Assembly (NCBI RefSeq): GCF_001577835.2
Contig: NC_029532.1
Coordinates: forward strand, 1,550,001 to 1,614,000
From: Coturnix japonica
Lineage: Eukaryota > Chordata > Aves > Galliformes > Phasianidae
Direction of reading: 5' to 3'
Length of the DNA: 64,000 nucleotides
Position numbers and translations under genes: made by a program. The notes beneath the pieces were generated by a model, which saw nothing but the letters and a program-made list of their open reading frames with translations, did not search any database and was not told the DNA's origin. How positions within the stretch are numbered: position 1 is the first letter of the stretch; every line of letters starts with the position of its first letter. Below are positions 10,701-22,656 of this stretch, in pieces.

Positions 10701-13700
10701 CTCGCAGGCAGTAATGCCCGTGGATACGTCTCTAATGCTCTCAAATCATGCTCATTAGCGCAGGCAGCGGAGACAAGACAAGCGTGTTATGTCATCGTTT
10801 AATCCTGTCACAGCTCCCCGCTGACTGATTACATTCTCAAATATTTGTTCTCTTCCCTGTGGTTGGATGGTTGTGACATGGAGCCCGGCAGCCTTGCTTC
10901 CAGCACTGCTCCCAGCCAGGCACGGATCCCCTTCCCATTCCCCCTATGGAGTTTCCTCGGTGCAAACTTCCAGTGCATCGCTTCACTGTGCTGTGGGAAC
11001 ATCCAAATCACTTCTGTTACAGCAGCGATGGGTTTTACATCACGTGCATCAAAGCAGAGTGAATAACCAAAACCTGGACAGAGTCACATCTGCACTGAAT
11101 GGGCTTAGAGCTGGCAGCACCTGATCTAGATGCATTTTGGTGCCAAGAGTGAAACCACCAGGACTGTTACACCAAAGGATGCTGTGGCTTTGTTTTTTAC
11201 CTTTAGCTTTTGTTTTTTTTATACAGAAGCCAGAGCATAAAGTCTTCCCACTGAATGTGAAGCAGCATGCGCAGCCTATGGGGTCTTCTGCTCCCAAACC
11301 TGCATCCACAAAGCAGTGTAGGATGCTTTGAAGGAGCAGGAGATGCTGCCATCAGGGGAGTAAGGAGGGCTCAGCCCCAGACTTGCTGCTGATAAGCTGC
11401 CCATTGCACCTGAGCCGAATGGGACCATTGGTGGCTGCTTCTTGCATCCCCAAGCTGGTGTCTCCCTGCAGACATAGCTGGGGAATGCTCCCATCTCCCC
11501 CCAAGCACAACCATCGCCTCAGCAGGAGGCAGCAGTTAGATTACACGAGATCGTTTACCGGCTGACATGAAAACGCCTCATTTAGCCCAGAATAAAAACA
11601 CCTTCATTCAGCCTGAGCTATATTAGGGCAACAGACTTTGCAGAGCATTTGGAACAGCTGCTCACCTGGACAGCTGCACAGCAGCTGCTCCCCCCTGGCC
11701 CCTTCCAGCTTCTCCCCATCACTTCACCCTTGCTGGAGCTCAGGGATGACAGCAGGGACCTGTGCAGTGATTGCATTCTCTTCTGGTCTAAATCTTCCTC
11801 TCTTTGGTACAGCGGATTTAATTTTCTAGCTCTCCTTGGTGAGTTACTTGTTGCCTCGTTCCTGTTTGTGGCTCCCTGCTAATGGAAAGCCGAGATGAAT
11901 TTTGCTGCATCTCAAGCAGCTGGTGCTCAGCTTTGACTTAATACTGCGCTGTGAGCGGAGCCCGGAGTAATGCTGTTGGGTTAATGGTACCCTGAATGAG
12001 ACAGAGAAGAGGGAGAGGAGATGTAATAGGATGCAGCGAGCAGGGATACGTTAAGTGCTGGCCTATCTGATAAATCCTGCAGTTATATATCCTGTGCTCT
12101 GCTTTCCACTGCAGCCCATCAGCAGACAGACGAAAGCAATCTTTACATCGCATAAGCAAAAGAGAAGCAATCAAATCCTTGCTCCCAGTGCAGGACTCAA
12201 TTGCAGAGGTGCTGCTTCTGTAACCTTTAGAGACCTTCAGAATAAAAGAAATGCCAAATATATAAAGCTATACATACACTCCTTGCCCAGCCCCCTTTGT
12301 ACTGATGGGAGCTGTTCAGGTGAGGATGCCCGGGCTCCTCTCCCAGTTTTCAGGCTGACACAGCGTGCAGATGGAGTCAGTTCCTTCCTCAGTGCTCTGC
12401 AGCTCGTTTGTACCTGGATGAAGTGTTAACCCGACCAGAACATTCTGTTCAGTTACACAGTTGCTGCATTTTAACATTGAGATAGAAGGATTTTGGACAT
12501 GGACTAACGAGCCGTCCCTGCTTTGCATAAAAACTTGGCACCAGAGCTCCTGGGGATGATGGAGGAGGAGAGCTGCCAAGAGATGGGCAGGGAGAGAAAC
12601 AGCTCCTAATCCTTCCTCTGCCCCATAGAGGCTCACAGAGCAAACACAGCTCAGCAGCATGGTTCCAGCCCTCCCCAGGCACCAAATTCATCTCCCCCTT
12701 GCCAAGCAATGCCCACCAGGGGATGCAGCTTTCCACCACCTGGACTCCTCTTGCTTTCTCTCATTCTGGAGCAGCAGCAGCAGAAGGTGCTGTGCCTGTA
12801 GGACTGCTGCCCTGTGAGCAAATCATTGCACAGAAGCAAGGAGCTGCTGAAGCCTCATGGTCCAGGAAGGCTGCAGTGCATGCCATTACCTCGGCAGGGA
12901 TTTAGCCCAAAATCATCTTAGGTCCATCTCCCCCTTCAGTTTGTGAGCCCCTATCTGTGTTACTGGGGGCACAGAAATGCCAAGCGCTCAGCACCACCAT
13001 CCCTTTCCCCTTTCTCCTTTATTCTGGGGGTGCCCACAGCCCTGCTGTGCTGAGGATGTGCCCCTCCTGCCCGCTCCCCTGGGTTAATTTCAATCAGTGC
13101 ACCTCCCGACAGCAGCAAGTTTGGCACAAGCACATTCAACCATCATTGAGGGCACTCAGGGCTGAGGCTGCAGCTCCCACAGCACAGCAGGGCTGAGCAC
13201 CCCGTGCCCTCCTGAAATGACACTCTGATTCGCTACACAACGAGCAAATTGCAGAGAGAAAACACTCGAAGCCCAGATTTGAAGTGGGAAACAGCATAAA
13301 AGTCAACACGGCTAATGATCTGACAAGGAGCACGCAGGACTGATTGAGTGAGTGCTCCTTGATTTAATAGGGAAGAGAAAGGCACGGAATTGCAGAGATG
13401 CTCTGTGCTGTACAGCACCTGTGGGTGGAAATTTACAGCAAGGTGAGAGAGCACCAAGGAGCAAAGCATGAAAGGAGGAACGGCCAAAGCCACCATCAAG
13501 CAGCTGTGACTGGCAGCGTGAAGGAGGAGGTAGTGATGGGAGGTAATGGGCAGCACAGGGGCTCTATCTGTGCCATGGGATGCACTCACTCTGTTCCACT
13601 CTGTGCCATTGGGTACACCTTTCTAATGAGCGCCTTCCACGTGTGATGATAGCCTCTATTGCCTCAATCAATAAATAAAATGAGCTTGAATAGCCTGCTC

Positions 13701-15371
13701 CTGCGAGTCCCTTAGAATCATATCCTCTATTAGAGGCACAATCAATATTACTTACTCCAGTTTGGTGGTGATTACACGCTGGTTGCTGCGGAGCACACTG
13801 GCAATGCAGAACGGGTGACTTTTGGTATAGAGCACATCCGCCCGGCTCAATAAATATTAGCTTTTAATTAAAGTGAATGGAACGCTCCAGAAAATGCTCT
13901 GTGCTCATTTAAATACCAGTCATCATTCATGGGAAAGGGACTTAAGGAAGGGAGTCGGAGTGTTTTGTAATGAAATACGTGGGGTATTTCAGTGAGGCAG
14001 ATGCAATTTGTTCAGTGTGTCAGCCCCGAATGAGATGCTCCCTAAGTGAAAAGGGAGAGGAGGAAGGGGATGGATGCGTGTATATGCATAGACACACTTT
14101 GTATATATTGCATGTTTGGAGTTGGTAACAAATTTCTTCATTAAGAAAGGAGGAAATTACATAGCAACCACGCACTGTGGGAGCAGTCCCCTTCCCATCC
14201 CAGCATCTTAAATGAAGGACATGCAGGGTTTAAATTGCTCAATAAGAGCCCAATTCCAAGTTTGCATGTAGCAGAGATGTGCACATCTGTAATTCTGAGG
14301 CTGATCTCCTGGAGCACTGCAGACAAACAATACAATCCCAGCTCTTAAGCATCGTACACCAATAAACTCAGCCCAGAACTGAAGGGGATGCTTTACCCAT
14401 CACAGCTGTTATTCGGTATCAGTAACGGCAGCCAGACATGTTTCCTGCAGCCATGGGCGCCCTGTCTGGGTCGGCACTTTGATCTCATCCTCCTTGCTGG
14501 GCCGGCTGAAACAGAGCTGAGCTTGGGCTCTGGCAGAGTCCTGCCCTGCAGCAGGATGAGATTGCAAAGCCAAAGTTCTCATGTTTTTTTCCCTTTTATC
14601 ACAAATTCACTTTCTTGTCTTTTCTGTTGGACAGAAAAGCTCAGCGTGGTGGTACCCAGCCGGGCTGTACTGCTGGAGCCAGGCAGGCTTTGTGAGCTCT
14701 GCTCTGAAGGTGGTACTGCAGGCTACATCAGCTGAGCTTGCAAACCTGAGACCTCAGATATGGAGGCTGAGGCTGAATGGAATTGGTACTGCTGGGCTCT
14801 GCCTTGGCAGGGAATTCCAAGCATCATGCAGTGCAGGGCTGCTGGCACAGCTTACCCCCAAAGACACACTCCTCACAGTGCCACTATGGTTCAAAACTGA
14901 ACCATGGAAGACACAGGAGAACTGATATGCAAAAGCTGCAGACAAACAGATTGGTCTGTTGAAGCTGCAGCAACACCCAAAGCCTCTTTCTGAGGGTCAG
15001 TCTTTATTTAATGCTCCATTCATGCAGTGAAGGTGGGAAGAGTTTCGGTTTTTATGCATGTCTGACCTCCCCCTGGCTGCACTTGCTGTTAACGCAGTGG
15101 TGGATAACTTGGTAATCCATCCTTTAATGCACAGCTTACCATGCTGAGACCCCAGTGTCATTACACTGTACGGGTTTGTGTTGGCAGCACAGCATCTCTC
15201 TTCCAATCCTCCAGAGCCTTTAATGAGCATCCAAACGAAAGAGAGTCCCCAGACACTTGATGTTTCTGAGCAAAGCTGGTAATGAATGAGACTTATGCTG
15301 CAGTCTGTCACTTGTTCAAATGCCTCTCAAAGCACCGAGCAATAGATACACACTAAGACTGGTGACCCTTC
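7701..15371. other. Intergenic region between WHRN and ATP6V1G1, left part
   Basis: I see no gene here. The open frames are short, unlike known proteins, and lack splice-consistent structure. Repeats are nearly absent. Several AT-rich stretches carry clustered TAAT/ATTA motifs with scattered CpGs, notably 10670-10840 and 13640-13940, and could be conserved regulatory elements (see findings). Weak poly-T/poly-A runs occur near 11211-11220. Confidence 0.6.
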
Positions 15372-15442
15372 TCATAGCAGGGAGTTGAAAGTAGATGATC
15401 ATTGTGGTCCTTTTCAACCCAGGCCATTCCATGATTCTATGA
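15372..15442 (+). repeat. CR1 LINE 3' end fragment
   Basis: A short sense-oriented CR1 3' end: GTAGATGATCATTGTGGTCC, then TTTTCAACCCAGGCC and ATTCCATGATTCTATGAG. It is strongly 5'-truncated and noncoding. Confidence 0.85.
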
Positions 15443-17540
15443 GTCTAACACATTGTAGGCTCTGGATTGCTCTCAGTCACAAAGAAAATACAAACCCAAA
15501 TGAAATATTCATTCTTATTTTGGGATGTTGGGGCCAAGCTCTTGGTGTAAGTAAGGCACAGTGGGGCGGCACTGATTTGTACTTTGATCGATTTTTCTCT
15601 GTAAATTCCACCACTCTGTTGTGCCTGGATTTGTAGTACACAGCTCATAAACTTGAAATACTGCCCTCAAACTATGAATCACAGTTAATTATTCATGGCT
15701 AGTTTCTAAACTCTCAACAACAATCATTTATCAGCGGCGAGCAGTTGTGACGTCTCAGTGCCTCAGTGGTTTCTGTTAATGAATTAAAGCTCGGGAAGAG
15801 AGAAACCAGATCAGTTCCCAGCTGATGAAGACAAAACCATGTGGAAAGAACAGACAATTGAGGAACAAAACCAGAGTTGGGGATTGGAGAGCGATGGAGC
15901 ATCCAGCTGAAAGTGCAGGGGAGTTTAAAGAGGAGAAATCTAATTACCTGATGTGGAAAGAAGCCAAACACACTGTTTAAAATCTCATTCCTCATGAAAT
16001 GTCTTGGAACGCTGCACGGCTGGAGGATCACAAGACGTTGTGTATGTTTGTTATGCTGGGAAACAAAAAGGAAAACAAAGATGAAGGGGAGAAGCTTCTC
16101 TTTCCTTCCCAGTTCCAGAAGCATCTTCTGAGTTATTGATTCAGAACCCGCTTTAGCACACGCCTGGAGATAGAATCCGACACAGAACAAAGCAGCAGAC
16201 GGCACTTCGAGATGAAAATCAGCCTCCCAGGCTGGCAGGAAAACAAATCTTTAGGGGGGAAGAAAAGAAAAAGAAGAAGGGAAAAAAAAATAAAGGATTA
16301 AGTGAAAAATATATTTAATGTCATTAAAGTGATCTGTGGAGGTACCAAAGAGACACGAAATGCTTTTGCCCCATCCACAACATGCAGAATGGTGCTCCCT
16401 GCTTTCCAACCCCCCAACAACCTGCTGCATCTCTGCCACACAACTAAACTTCCCCTGTGCTGCTTCACCAGACCTCCACTGAATGTGTGATATGATAAAA
16501 TGAGGATGAGCTGAGTTTGTGGTGTAAGAAACCAGCAGCAGGCAAATAGCAGGATGCCGGTGCCAGCTGCTGCGGCAGCTCTTAAGCTGTAATGGCAAGT
16601 GACAAGCTCGTTACAATTAATCTTAAGAGAATAAAAGACGAGTTCAGAAGTACTCGTGGTGCTGCTTAATTATAAAGGCATTGCCGGTAGCTGGAGTCAT
16701 AGATGTGTCTCTTTTCTGAATGCCAATGCAGGTCTGAGAACTGGGAATCCATTCTTTGCAGTCAGAAACTGTTGTTTGCAACGTGAAGTGAGAAGTGGAT
16801 CAGAACACTCTGACACTCACGAGCTCTCCGTGTGACCCACATCATGAGGCTCCAGTTCGATCTGGAACAAAAAGCAGCACAGCCAAAGGAAGGGTTTGTT
16901 TTAAATGCAAACAACCTTCGCCTCACTTGTTAAGCATCAAAGTGGAACTGTCAAAAACTCATCATGTGGCTCCTGCCCACCCAGGGCTGTGCTGATGGAG
17001 GGATTTCTCTCTGTGCAATTACAGCCAGGATGGATTTCTGGTGGCAGAAAAGTGTTTGCTCATCTTGGGAGCAGCGAGTCTGAAAATCCCAGTCATCCAG
17101 GAGGAAAATGACATCCTGGTGGCTTGATTTCTGCAATCAATGAGCTGCAGGGCTTCCAAGCACTGTGCTGTGGGGCTGACTGCCTTACAGAAGCATGGTG
17201 CTGCTCCATGGCCACACGCTGCCCATCACCAAGCTTGATGTAAACCCAGATTGAATGCTCAGAGCTCTTTCCCCATCTTTATCTCCTACTGAAGTGTTAG
17301 GCCGGGCTGACAGCCCCACTTTGTTAATCTCCAGGCCCTGTTGAAGGTCACCCTGCCACGCACTCACCCCACTCTATAAATACACATTTGATTCATTGCC
17401 TCACATCCCCTCCATCACATGGAACGGGAGCAGTGGATCAGCCACCGCCAACCCCTCCCTGCGGGGATGTGAGTCACTGCCTCAGAGCTGCCACTTCCAC
17501 CCTGGCAAATAATGGTGATTTATGCACCTAAAAGTGGCAA
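15443..17540. other. Intergenic region, right part, upstream of ATP6V1G1
   Basis: No gene or recognisable repeat is seen. A purine-rich A/G tract lies near 16255-16295. The longest open frame on the minus strand (15714-16205) does not resemble a known protein. Confidence 0.5.
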
Positions 17541-17768
17541 GGAATCGCGTTCAGGGCTGGGATGTGATGGCTGAGGGCTGGGAATCGCATCCAGGGCTTT
17601 ATATTGATGCTGGGATGTGATGGCTGGGGCTGGGAATTGAATTCAGGGCTGGGATGTGATGGCTGAGGGCTGGGAATTGCATTCAGGGCTTTATATTAAT
17701 GCTGGGATGTGATGGCTGAGGGCTGGGAATCACATTCAGGGCTTTATATTGATGCTGAGATGTGATGG
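17541..17768 (+). repeat. Minisatellite, about five copies, alternating 40- and 53-base units
   Basis: Five imperfect tandem copies share GATGTGATGGCTGAGGGCTG and GGGAAT. Units 1 and 3 are about 40 bases; units 2, 4 and 5 carry an extra block of about 13 bases containing TTTATATTGATGCT. The alternation short-long-short-long suggests that a two-unit block of about 92 bases was duplicated. The array sits roughly 280 bases upstream of the ATP6V1G1 start codon and ends about 140 bases before the first promoter-like motif. Confidence 0.85.
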
Positions 17769-17899
17769 GGTGAAGCCAGGACCCTCACGGCTGGGGCTTC
17801 CAGGTCTCCCTGTGATGTTAGGGATGGCCATGGGGTGCTGTGTTCAGTGGAGGGGGTGAGGGGAGGGCAGTTACTTTGATCTTCAGCCCATAGGATCCA

Positions 17900-18047
17900 T
17901 CGCTTCCCATTGGTTTAATGGGATGTAGAGCATCCCATACAGAATGAATGGGGCAGGGAGGGGAGTGGTTTGAATGAGAGGGGGGGCGTGACTTAATGGC
18001 GTAAAGGGGCGTCGTGACATCAGACGCCGGCTGGGAGTGGAGCCATC
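17900..18047 (+). promoter_or_regulatory. ATP6V1G1: ATP6V1G1 promoter and 5' UTR
   Basis: An inverted CCAAT box (ATTGG) lies at about 17909-17913, an 8-base inverted repeat ATGGGATG/CATCCCAT at 17918-17938, and a GC-rich stretch with CpGs just before the ATG. GGCGTC and GACGCC at 18008-18028 flank GTGACATCA, which is one base from an ATF/CRE site (TGACGTCA) and could also fold as a 6-bp GC stem. No TATA box is evident, as expected for a housekeeping V-ATPase gene. The exact transcription start is not visible. Confidence 0.55.
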
Positions 18048-18129
18048 ATGGCGAGCCAGTCTCAAGGCATCCAGCAGCTGCTGCAGGCCGAGAAACGAGC
18101 TGCAGAGAAGGTGGCCGAGGCCCGTAAGA
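18048..18129 (+). CDS. ATP6V1G1: ATP6V1G1 coding exon 1
   Basis: Encodes residues 1-27 plus the first base of codon 28. The donor is GTGAGT. The split arginine codon (A|GG) is completed by exon 2. Confidence 0.96.
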
Positions 18130-19772
18130 GTGAGTACGGCTTATGGGGGGGCTCCGACGTGGGGGAAGCCCGGTTAGGGCCGTATCAGGCTTAACGATGT
18201 GGTTCCTGAGGGTTTGGGGTTGGGCTGGGCCTGATCTGGGGCTGGTTGTTGTGGGTGACAGGGCAGGATGTGGTGGGGTATTGGGAAGGGCGATTAATAT
18301 GGCTAATTGCTGTTAATATGGTTAATTGTGGTTAATATTGCAGCCATTCTCATTGCTATACAGCCAGACTGAGGCACAGCAGGATGTACACGTTCATTCT
18401 GCTGTGCTGCTCGGGGCCACCATTGGATGCTGCGTGTTTGCATGAGCAGAGCCAGATCCATGTATTATCTAATGCATCTTCTGCGTGAGCCTAACAGTTG
18501 TGGCTGCAGGAAGCTTAATGGGGTTGATAGTGTCATAGTTGTGCATCAGGTTGCTGGGGAAGCATTATCTTTACTTCATATATTGTGTTCTTTGGATACA
18601 GGGAAGAATCGGAGGCTGAAGCAGGCAAAAGAAGAAGCCCAGGCAGAGATTGAGCAGTACCGCCTGCAGAGGGAGAAGGAATTCAAAGCCAAGGAAGCAG
18701 CGGTTAGTTCAATGCATCACTCCCTGCTACTGTCCTGCCCCTTCGCCCTCAGAGCTGCCCTCAATGTGGAACGTATTGCCAGAGGTCTGCTTCCCTTCTG
18801 CTGATACACAGTCACATGTTGGAGAGATCGGGGGAAATGAATCAGAGCTCGGTGTGTTGCATCTCAAGAGCTGGAAATATCGACTGGCAATGAATTAACT
18901 TAATAAACTCATACACTGCCTGGTGCCCTGATGGGTCGCTGTCTCCCCAGACCTGCTCTGAGCAGCAATGTCAGAAAGCACTAAGCAGGTTCCATGTCTG
19001 ACAAGCTGGTTCCCATCATGCTAACTTACTTTGGAGACACAGCTCTTCCTGAGGTTGGAAGGCTTATACTTTGCTCAGCTGCTTTGCTTGCTGTTTTCCA
19101 CTTTCCTTTAAGCTATAAGATACTCCTTGTGATGCATAAGACCTGGACCACAATCATATTTAGGAGTCTGATTTCTTGAAAGATTCTCAAAATACACAAG
19201 CAACCAGGTGATCTGAAGGATGAGCTTAAACTAAATCACAAGTACTACTTTATCTATGCTATGTACAGTAGTAGTGCCCAGGGGTTCCCATTTTCAGTCA
19301 CCAGTACAGCAGGACATTCACTTCAGGCGTTCCTCAGAAGCTTATGCTCCAAACACGCTAATTACTGAGTAGGAGAAGATGAAAGGTGTAGGCTGTCATG
19401 ATAAGCTGGGACAAGTTTTGTGTGAGATCTGAGCAGACAATCCAGGTGTATTCCTATTTCTTCCAGCACAATTCTTCCCTCAGCAGAGATAGCTGACATG
19501 CACCAAGGCAGTACAGAGCACCAAAATACAGAACCAGACAGTGTTTTCCTTGTCAAACAGCTTGCACATGAGCTTTCTCTTCCCTTTGCTGTTTGTAGGC
19601 ACTTGGATCTCATGGCAGCTGTACCACTGAAGTCGAGAAAGAGACCCAGGAGAAGATGAGTGTAATCCAGCAGAACTTCCAGAAGAACCGTGAGGTGGTC
19701 CTCAACCAGTTGTTGTCTCTGGTGTGTGACATCAAACCTGAAATCCATGTGAATTACCGCATCAATGGGTAG
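18048..19772 (+). CDS. ATP6V1G1: V-type proton ATPase subunit G1 (complete, 3 coding exons, 118 residues)
   Basis: Subunit G pairs with subunit E to form the peripheral stalks of the V1 sector, holding the catalytic A3B3 head against rotation while the V-ATPase acidifies lysosomes, endosomes and secretory vesicles. Joining 18048-18129, 18602-18702 and 19599-19772 gives 118 residues, the length of human ATP6V1G1, and near identity to it from MASQSQGIQQLLQAEKRAAE to the C-terminal NYRING. Most of the protein is a highly charged coiled coil (about 5-60), followed by a more variable segment with GSHGSC near 63-68. All introns have GT/AG ends: intron 1 is 472 bases and intron 2 is 896. The ATG has A at -3 and G at +4, a strong Kozak context. 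The reading frame is intact and nothing is missing. Confidence 0.97.
18602..18702 (+). CDS. ATP6V1G1: ATP6V1G1 coding exon 2
   Basis: Encodes residues 28-61, the charged coiled coil beginning RKNRRLKQAKEEAQAEIEQY. The acceptor is GATACAG and the donor is GTTAGT; it ends in phase 0. Confidence 0.96.
19599..19772 (+). CDS. ATP6V1G1: ATP6V1G1 coding exon 3 with stop
   Basis: Encodes residues 62-118, beginning ALGSHGSCTTEVEKETQEKM and ending EIHVNYRING, followed by TAG. The acceptor is GTTTGTAG. Confidence 0.96.
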   Translation, partial: ALGSHGSCTTEVEKETQEKMSVIQQNFQKNREVVLNQLLSLVCDIKPEIHVNYRING

Positions 19773-20305
19773 TGCAGGAAGGAGGGAGAAGTGTACCAGG
19801 AATGCTACTTGAGCTTCAGATGGAATGTACAGCTCTTAGCCATACTGTAACCGTTCTTGTAAAGGTGTTCAATTATTTCAGTGAGTTGTAGGTCGTCAGT
19901 ATTTTGTTGACGTGTCAGTTTCTTTCTAGATTGAGAGCTTATCCTGATATTAAACGACCATGTCTCACATCTGTGCTAAGTTTTGTTGGCAGATTAATGC
20001 TCCCTGTTTTCTGGATAGGATTCAAAGAAAGGCTGTCCTCTGAGAAGCAGAAAGGCGAAGGATGCTGACCTGAGTCGGTAATCTGGACCAATATATTCTT
20101 GTTCACTAAAATGCATTGTTTTCTGTGTGCTGTTAACATTCGTGCAAAGTTAAACTTAAAATACTCTGGCTGTACAGTGCTGGCTCATAATGTTCAGGTG
20201 CTTGAGTTTCTCTGTATTGAGTATCCTCTGTATATTCTGCTGTTAGCTTAAGTTACAAGTCTGGCACTATGACACTTGAAAGTAAAAACCTCTATTTAAC
20301 TCAAA
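19773..20305 (+). other. ATP6V1G1: ATP6V1G1 3' UTR with likely polyadenylation signal
   Basis: The sequence after the stop is AT-rich and repeat-free. The best signal is AGTAAA, a common variant, at 20281-20286, followed by a T/G-rich stretch (TCATGTCTGTCTTCTTG) about 25-40 bases downstream that fits a downstream element. A canonical AATAAA at 20568-20573 could serve as a longer alternative. The end is inferred. Confidence 0.5.
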
Positions 20306-22562
20306 AGTCTCATGTCTGTCTTCTTGTAACAACAAAATTGTTCTGAGTGTACCAGCAGGACTCTCTGTTGCATGAAGAGTCTGGGCCCTGAAGAATGAAT
20401 ATCAAGTATTAATAAGAGAGCAATAAGTAAAACAAATGTCTGAAGGTCACAGCAGGTAAGTTTAAAATCCATTACAGATCTCCTCCTCTTGGCTCCAGTC
20501 TGATGCTTTACCTGCCAGGTTGTTCCGAAAGCTTTCAGGAACAAATGTTCTCTGGACTATTAGGAGAAATAAAACGTTGCCAGTTCAATAGTATAGTTTG
20601 ATAGCCAGGCACTGTGCAGTAATTATCCTTCCCTGGTGACTGCTTGTTTATACCAAGGTCATGCAGCATCCTGCTATTCCCAGAACAGTGTGAAATAAGT
20701 GTTAGGGCTGTCCATGCCTCGCTTGCTAGCTCTTTAATCAAGGATGCACACAAATACATCATGAGCTTTCAGCAGAGCTGCAGTTCATGCAGCCTCCAGT
20801 CTAAGGAGGAAGCCTCGATGCTGTTCCTTAGTCAAAACATCCTGCATTTCTGCAGAGCAGCACTGAGAAACCACTCAGACCTGCAGGGTAAGGTTTGCAA
20901 ATGGGAGGGAGGAAAGCAGGATGGATGGAAGCCTTAACAAAGGAACAAGTATCTGCCTGCAGTAACGCTGTGCTATCAAAGAGAATGCTGTGTGGTTGCC
21001 TTTAGTAATATTTTATGTTAGCATACTGTAGTTCTTAAAGCATCTCTTTAAGAATTGAGGCTATTAAATGGATTGTAAAACTGAAACAAAAGCTCCTGTG
21101 AAGTAGAATCTGTCAGGCTGGGAACGTGCCAGGCCTGTGCAAGGAGAACAGAATCAAAGCACTTTGAATCAGACTCGTCTGATGGCCGGAGAAGTGCTAC
21201 GGCCTCATAAAAGGTTGCAGCCACGCTAATTCTAGTCTGTCCTTTGGAGATGGAACAGTTCCTCCCGTTGAGAACAGGTGGCCAGGCTGCAGCACGTTGG
21301 TACTTGTAAAAGTCCTCATAGCTCCAGGCTGTAATTAGCAATTTCATCCAGCCTGTTTATCAGTAAAAGGAGACTTTACTTTGTCTGGAACAAGCACAGC
21401 GCGTGCCTCCACTTTCTCATAGTTCATAAGTTTCCCTTTGTTAAATGAGCACTTTCTGTTCTTCTCTGCAGTAAAGAAAAGCCAGAAGGAAAGAAAGTGT
21501 AAAATTCACCCCAGATTATTCCCTCACTGGCAAATCAGCCTGTGAAGACCTTCCCTTTCAAACATGCGGAAGATTCAATGCTTGCAAGAACATCAATTTG
21601 CTGTAATGCTTCCCTGAAATTTGCCTGTTGAGAATTACCTGGCAGGGTAAATTCACACAGAGACAAGCATTTCCAGTTACTGCTCACTGGGAAGTGTGGC
21701 TTTCCTTGCGATCGAGATAAGTTGCTTTAAACTGAAGTTCTTTAATCTCACAATGAGGTGTTGTGGGAAAGGAGGACTTATGTGCCTAAGCCAGACTGTG
21801 CCAGAAAATGCTCTGCAAGGAATGATTTCGTACTGGCAGAGGTCTGGAGTTGCTCAGTTTCTTGCCTTTGTAGGCTGATTTTCCAGGCTTTCACCTGTCC
21901 TGCAGTTTGATTATGAAGAGTAAGACCTATCCCAGCTGCTAGTGCAAATCTATCTCCAAAGTCCCACTGTCTGCATTGCCCCTAGCAGATGTGACCCTAA
22001 ATGCAGATGTAAGGAGATGGAGCTCACCCTTGTACCTCAGAAAGGCCCCAAAAGCTGCTTTAAGTGTGTATAAAACTGATTCTTTTGACTTCTGACCCCT
22101 GGAAATACGGACAAATTGCCATCCTGCTCAGTCCTGGTGCTCTATGAAGATGGTATGGATGAAACTGGCACATCAGGAGATTAACACAGCACAATTTGGT
22201 ACCAGTCACATTCAGGTTCATCAGCAACGGTCTGAACCTTGATTCTTTGTGGGATTTCTTTTCAGACAGTGTGAATATATTTATAGTCGATGTTTTGAAT
22301 CTCTAAAACACCACTGAGAAGATTTGTCATCTGTACAATGGGGAAAGCACCAGATGGACAAATGGCTTATTAACACCGCAATACCAGCATCATCTGGATG
22401 GCTTAACATGCAGGACGAGGTGCAATTAGGACACACATTTGTGCTGCTTGAAGCCAGAGTTCAATTTTCAAGGCTTGCTTGTTCTGATGGAACTTGCTCC
22501 CTGCTCAGCTTGTGGTGCTCAGCCTGAAGGTCAGCATCTCCTTCTCAATGCTGCCTGTTGCA

Positions 22563-22656
22563 GGAGCACTGGAACAGGTTGCCCAAGGAGGCTGTGGATG
22601 CCCCATCCCTGCAGGCATTCAAGGCCAGGCTGGATGTGGCTCTGGGCAACACCAGC
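22563..22656 (+). repeat. CR1 LINE fragment
   Basis: Sense-oriented CR1 3' region with AGCACTGGAACAGGTTGCCC, GATGCCCCATCCCTGCAGGC and TTCAAGGCCAGGCTGGATGT in the expected order. The terminal tail is missing. Confidence 0.85.

Noticed and set aside
15714-16205. 163-codon minus-strand open frame upstream of ATP6V1G1
   Set aside because: No recognisable protein, no promoter or splice pattern.
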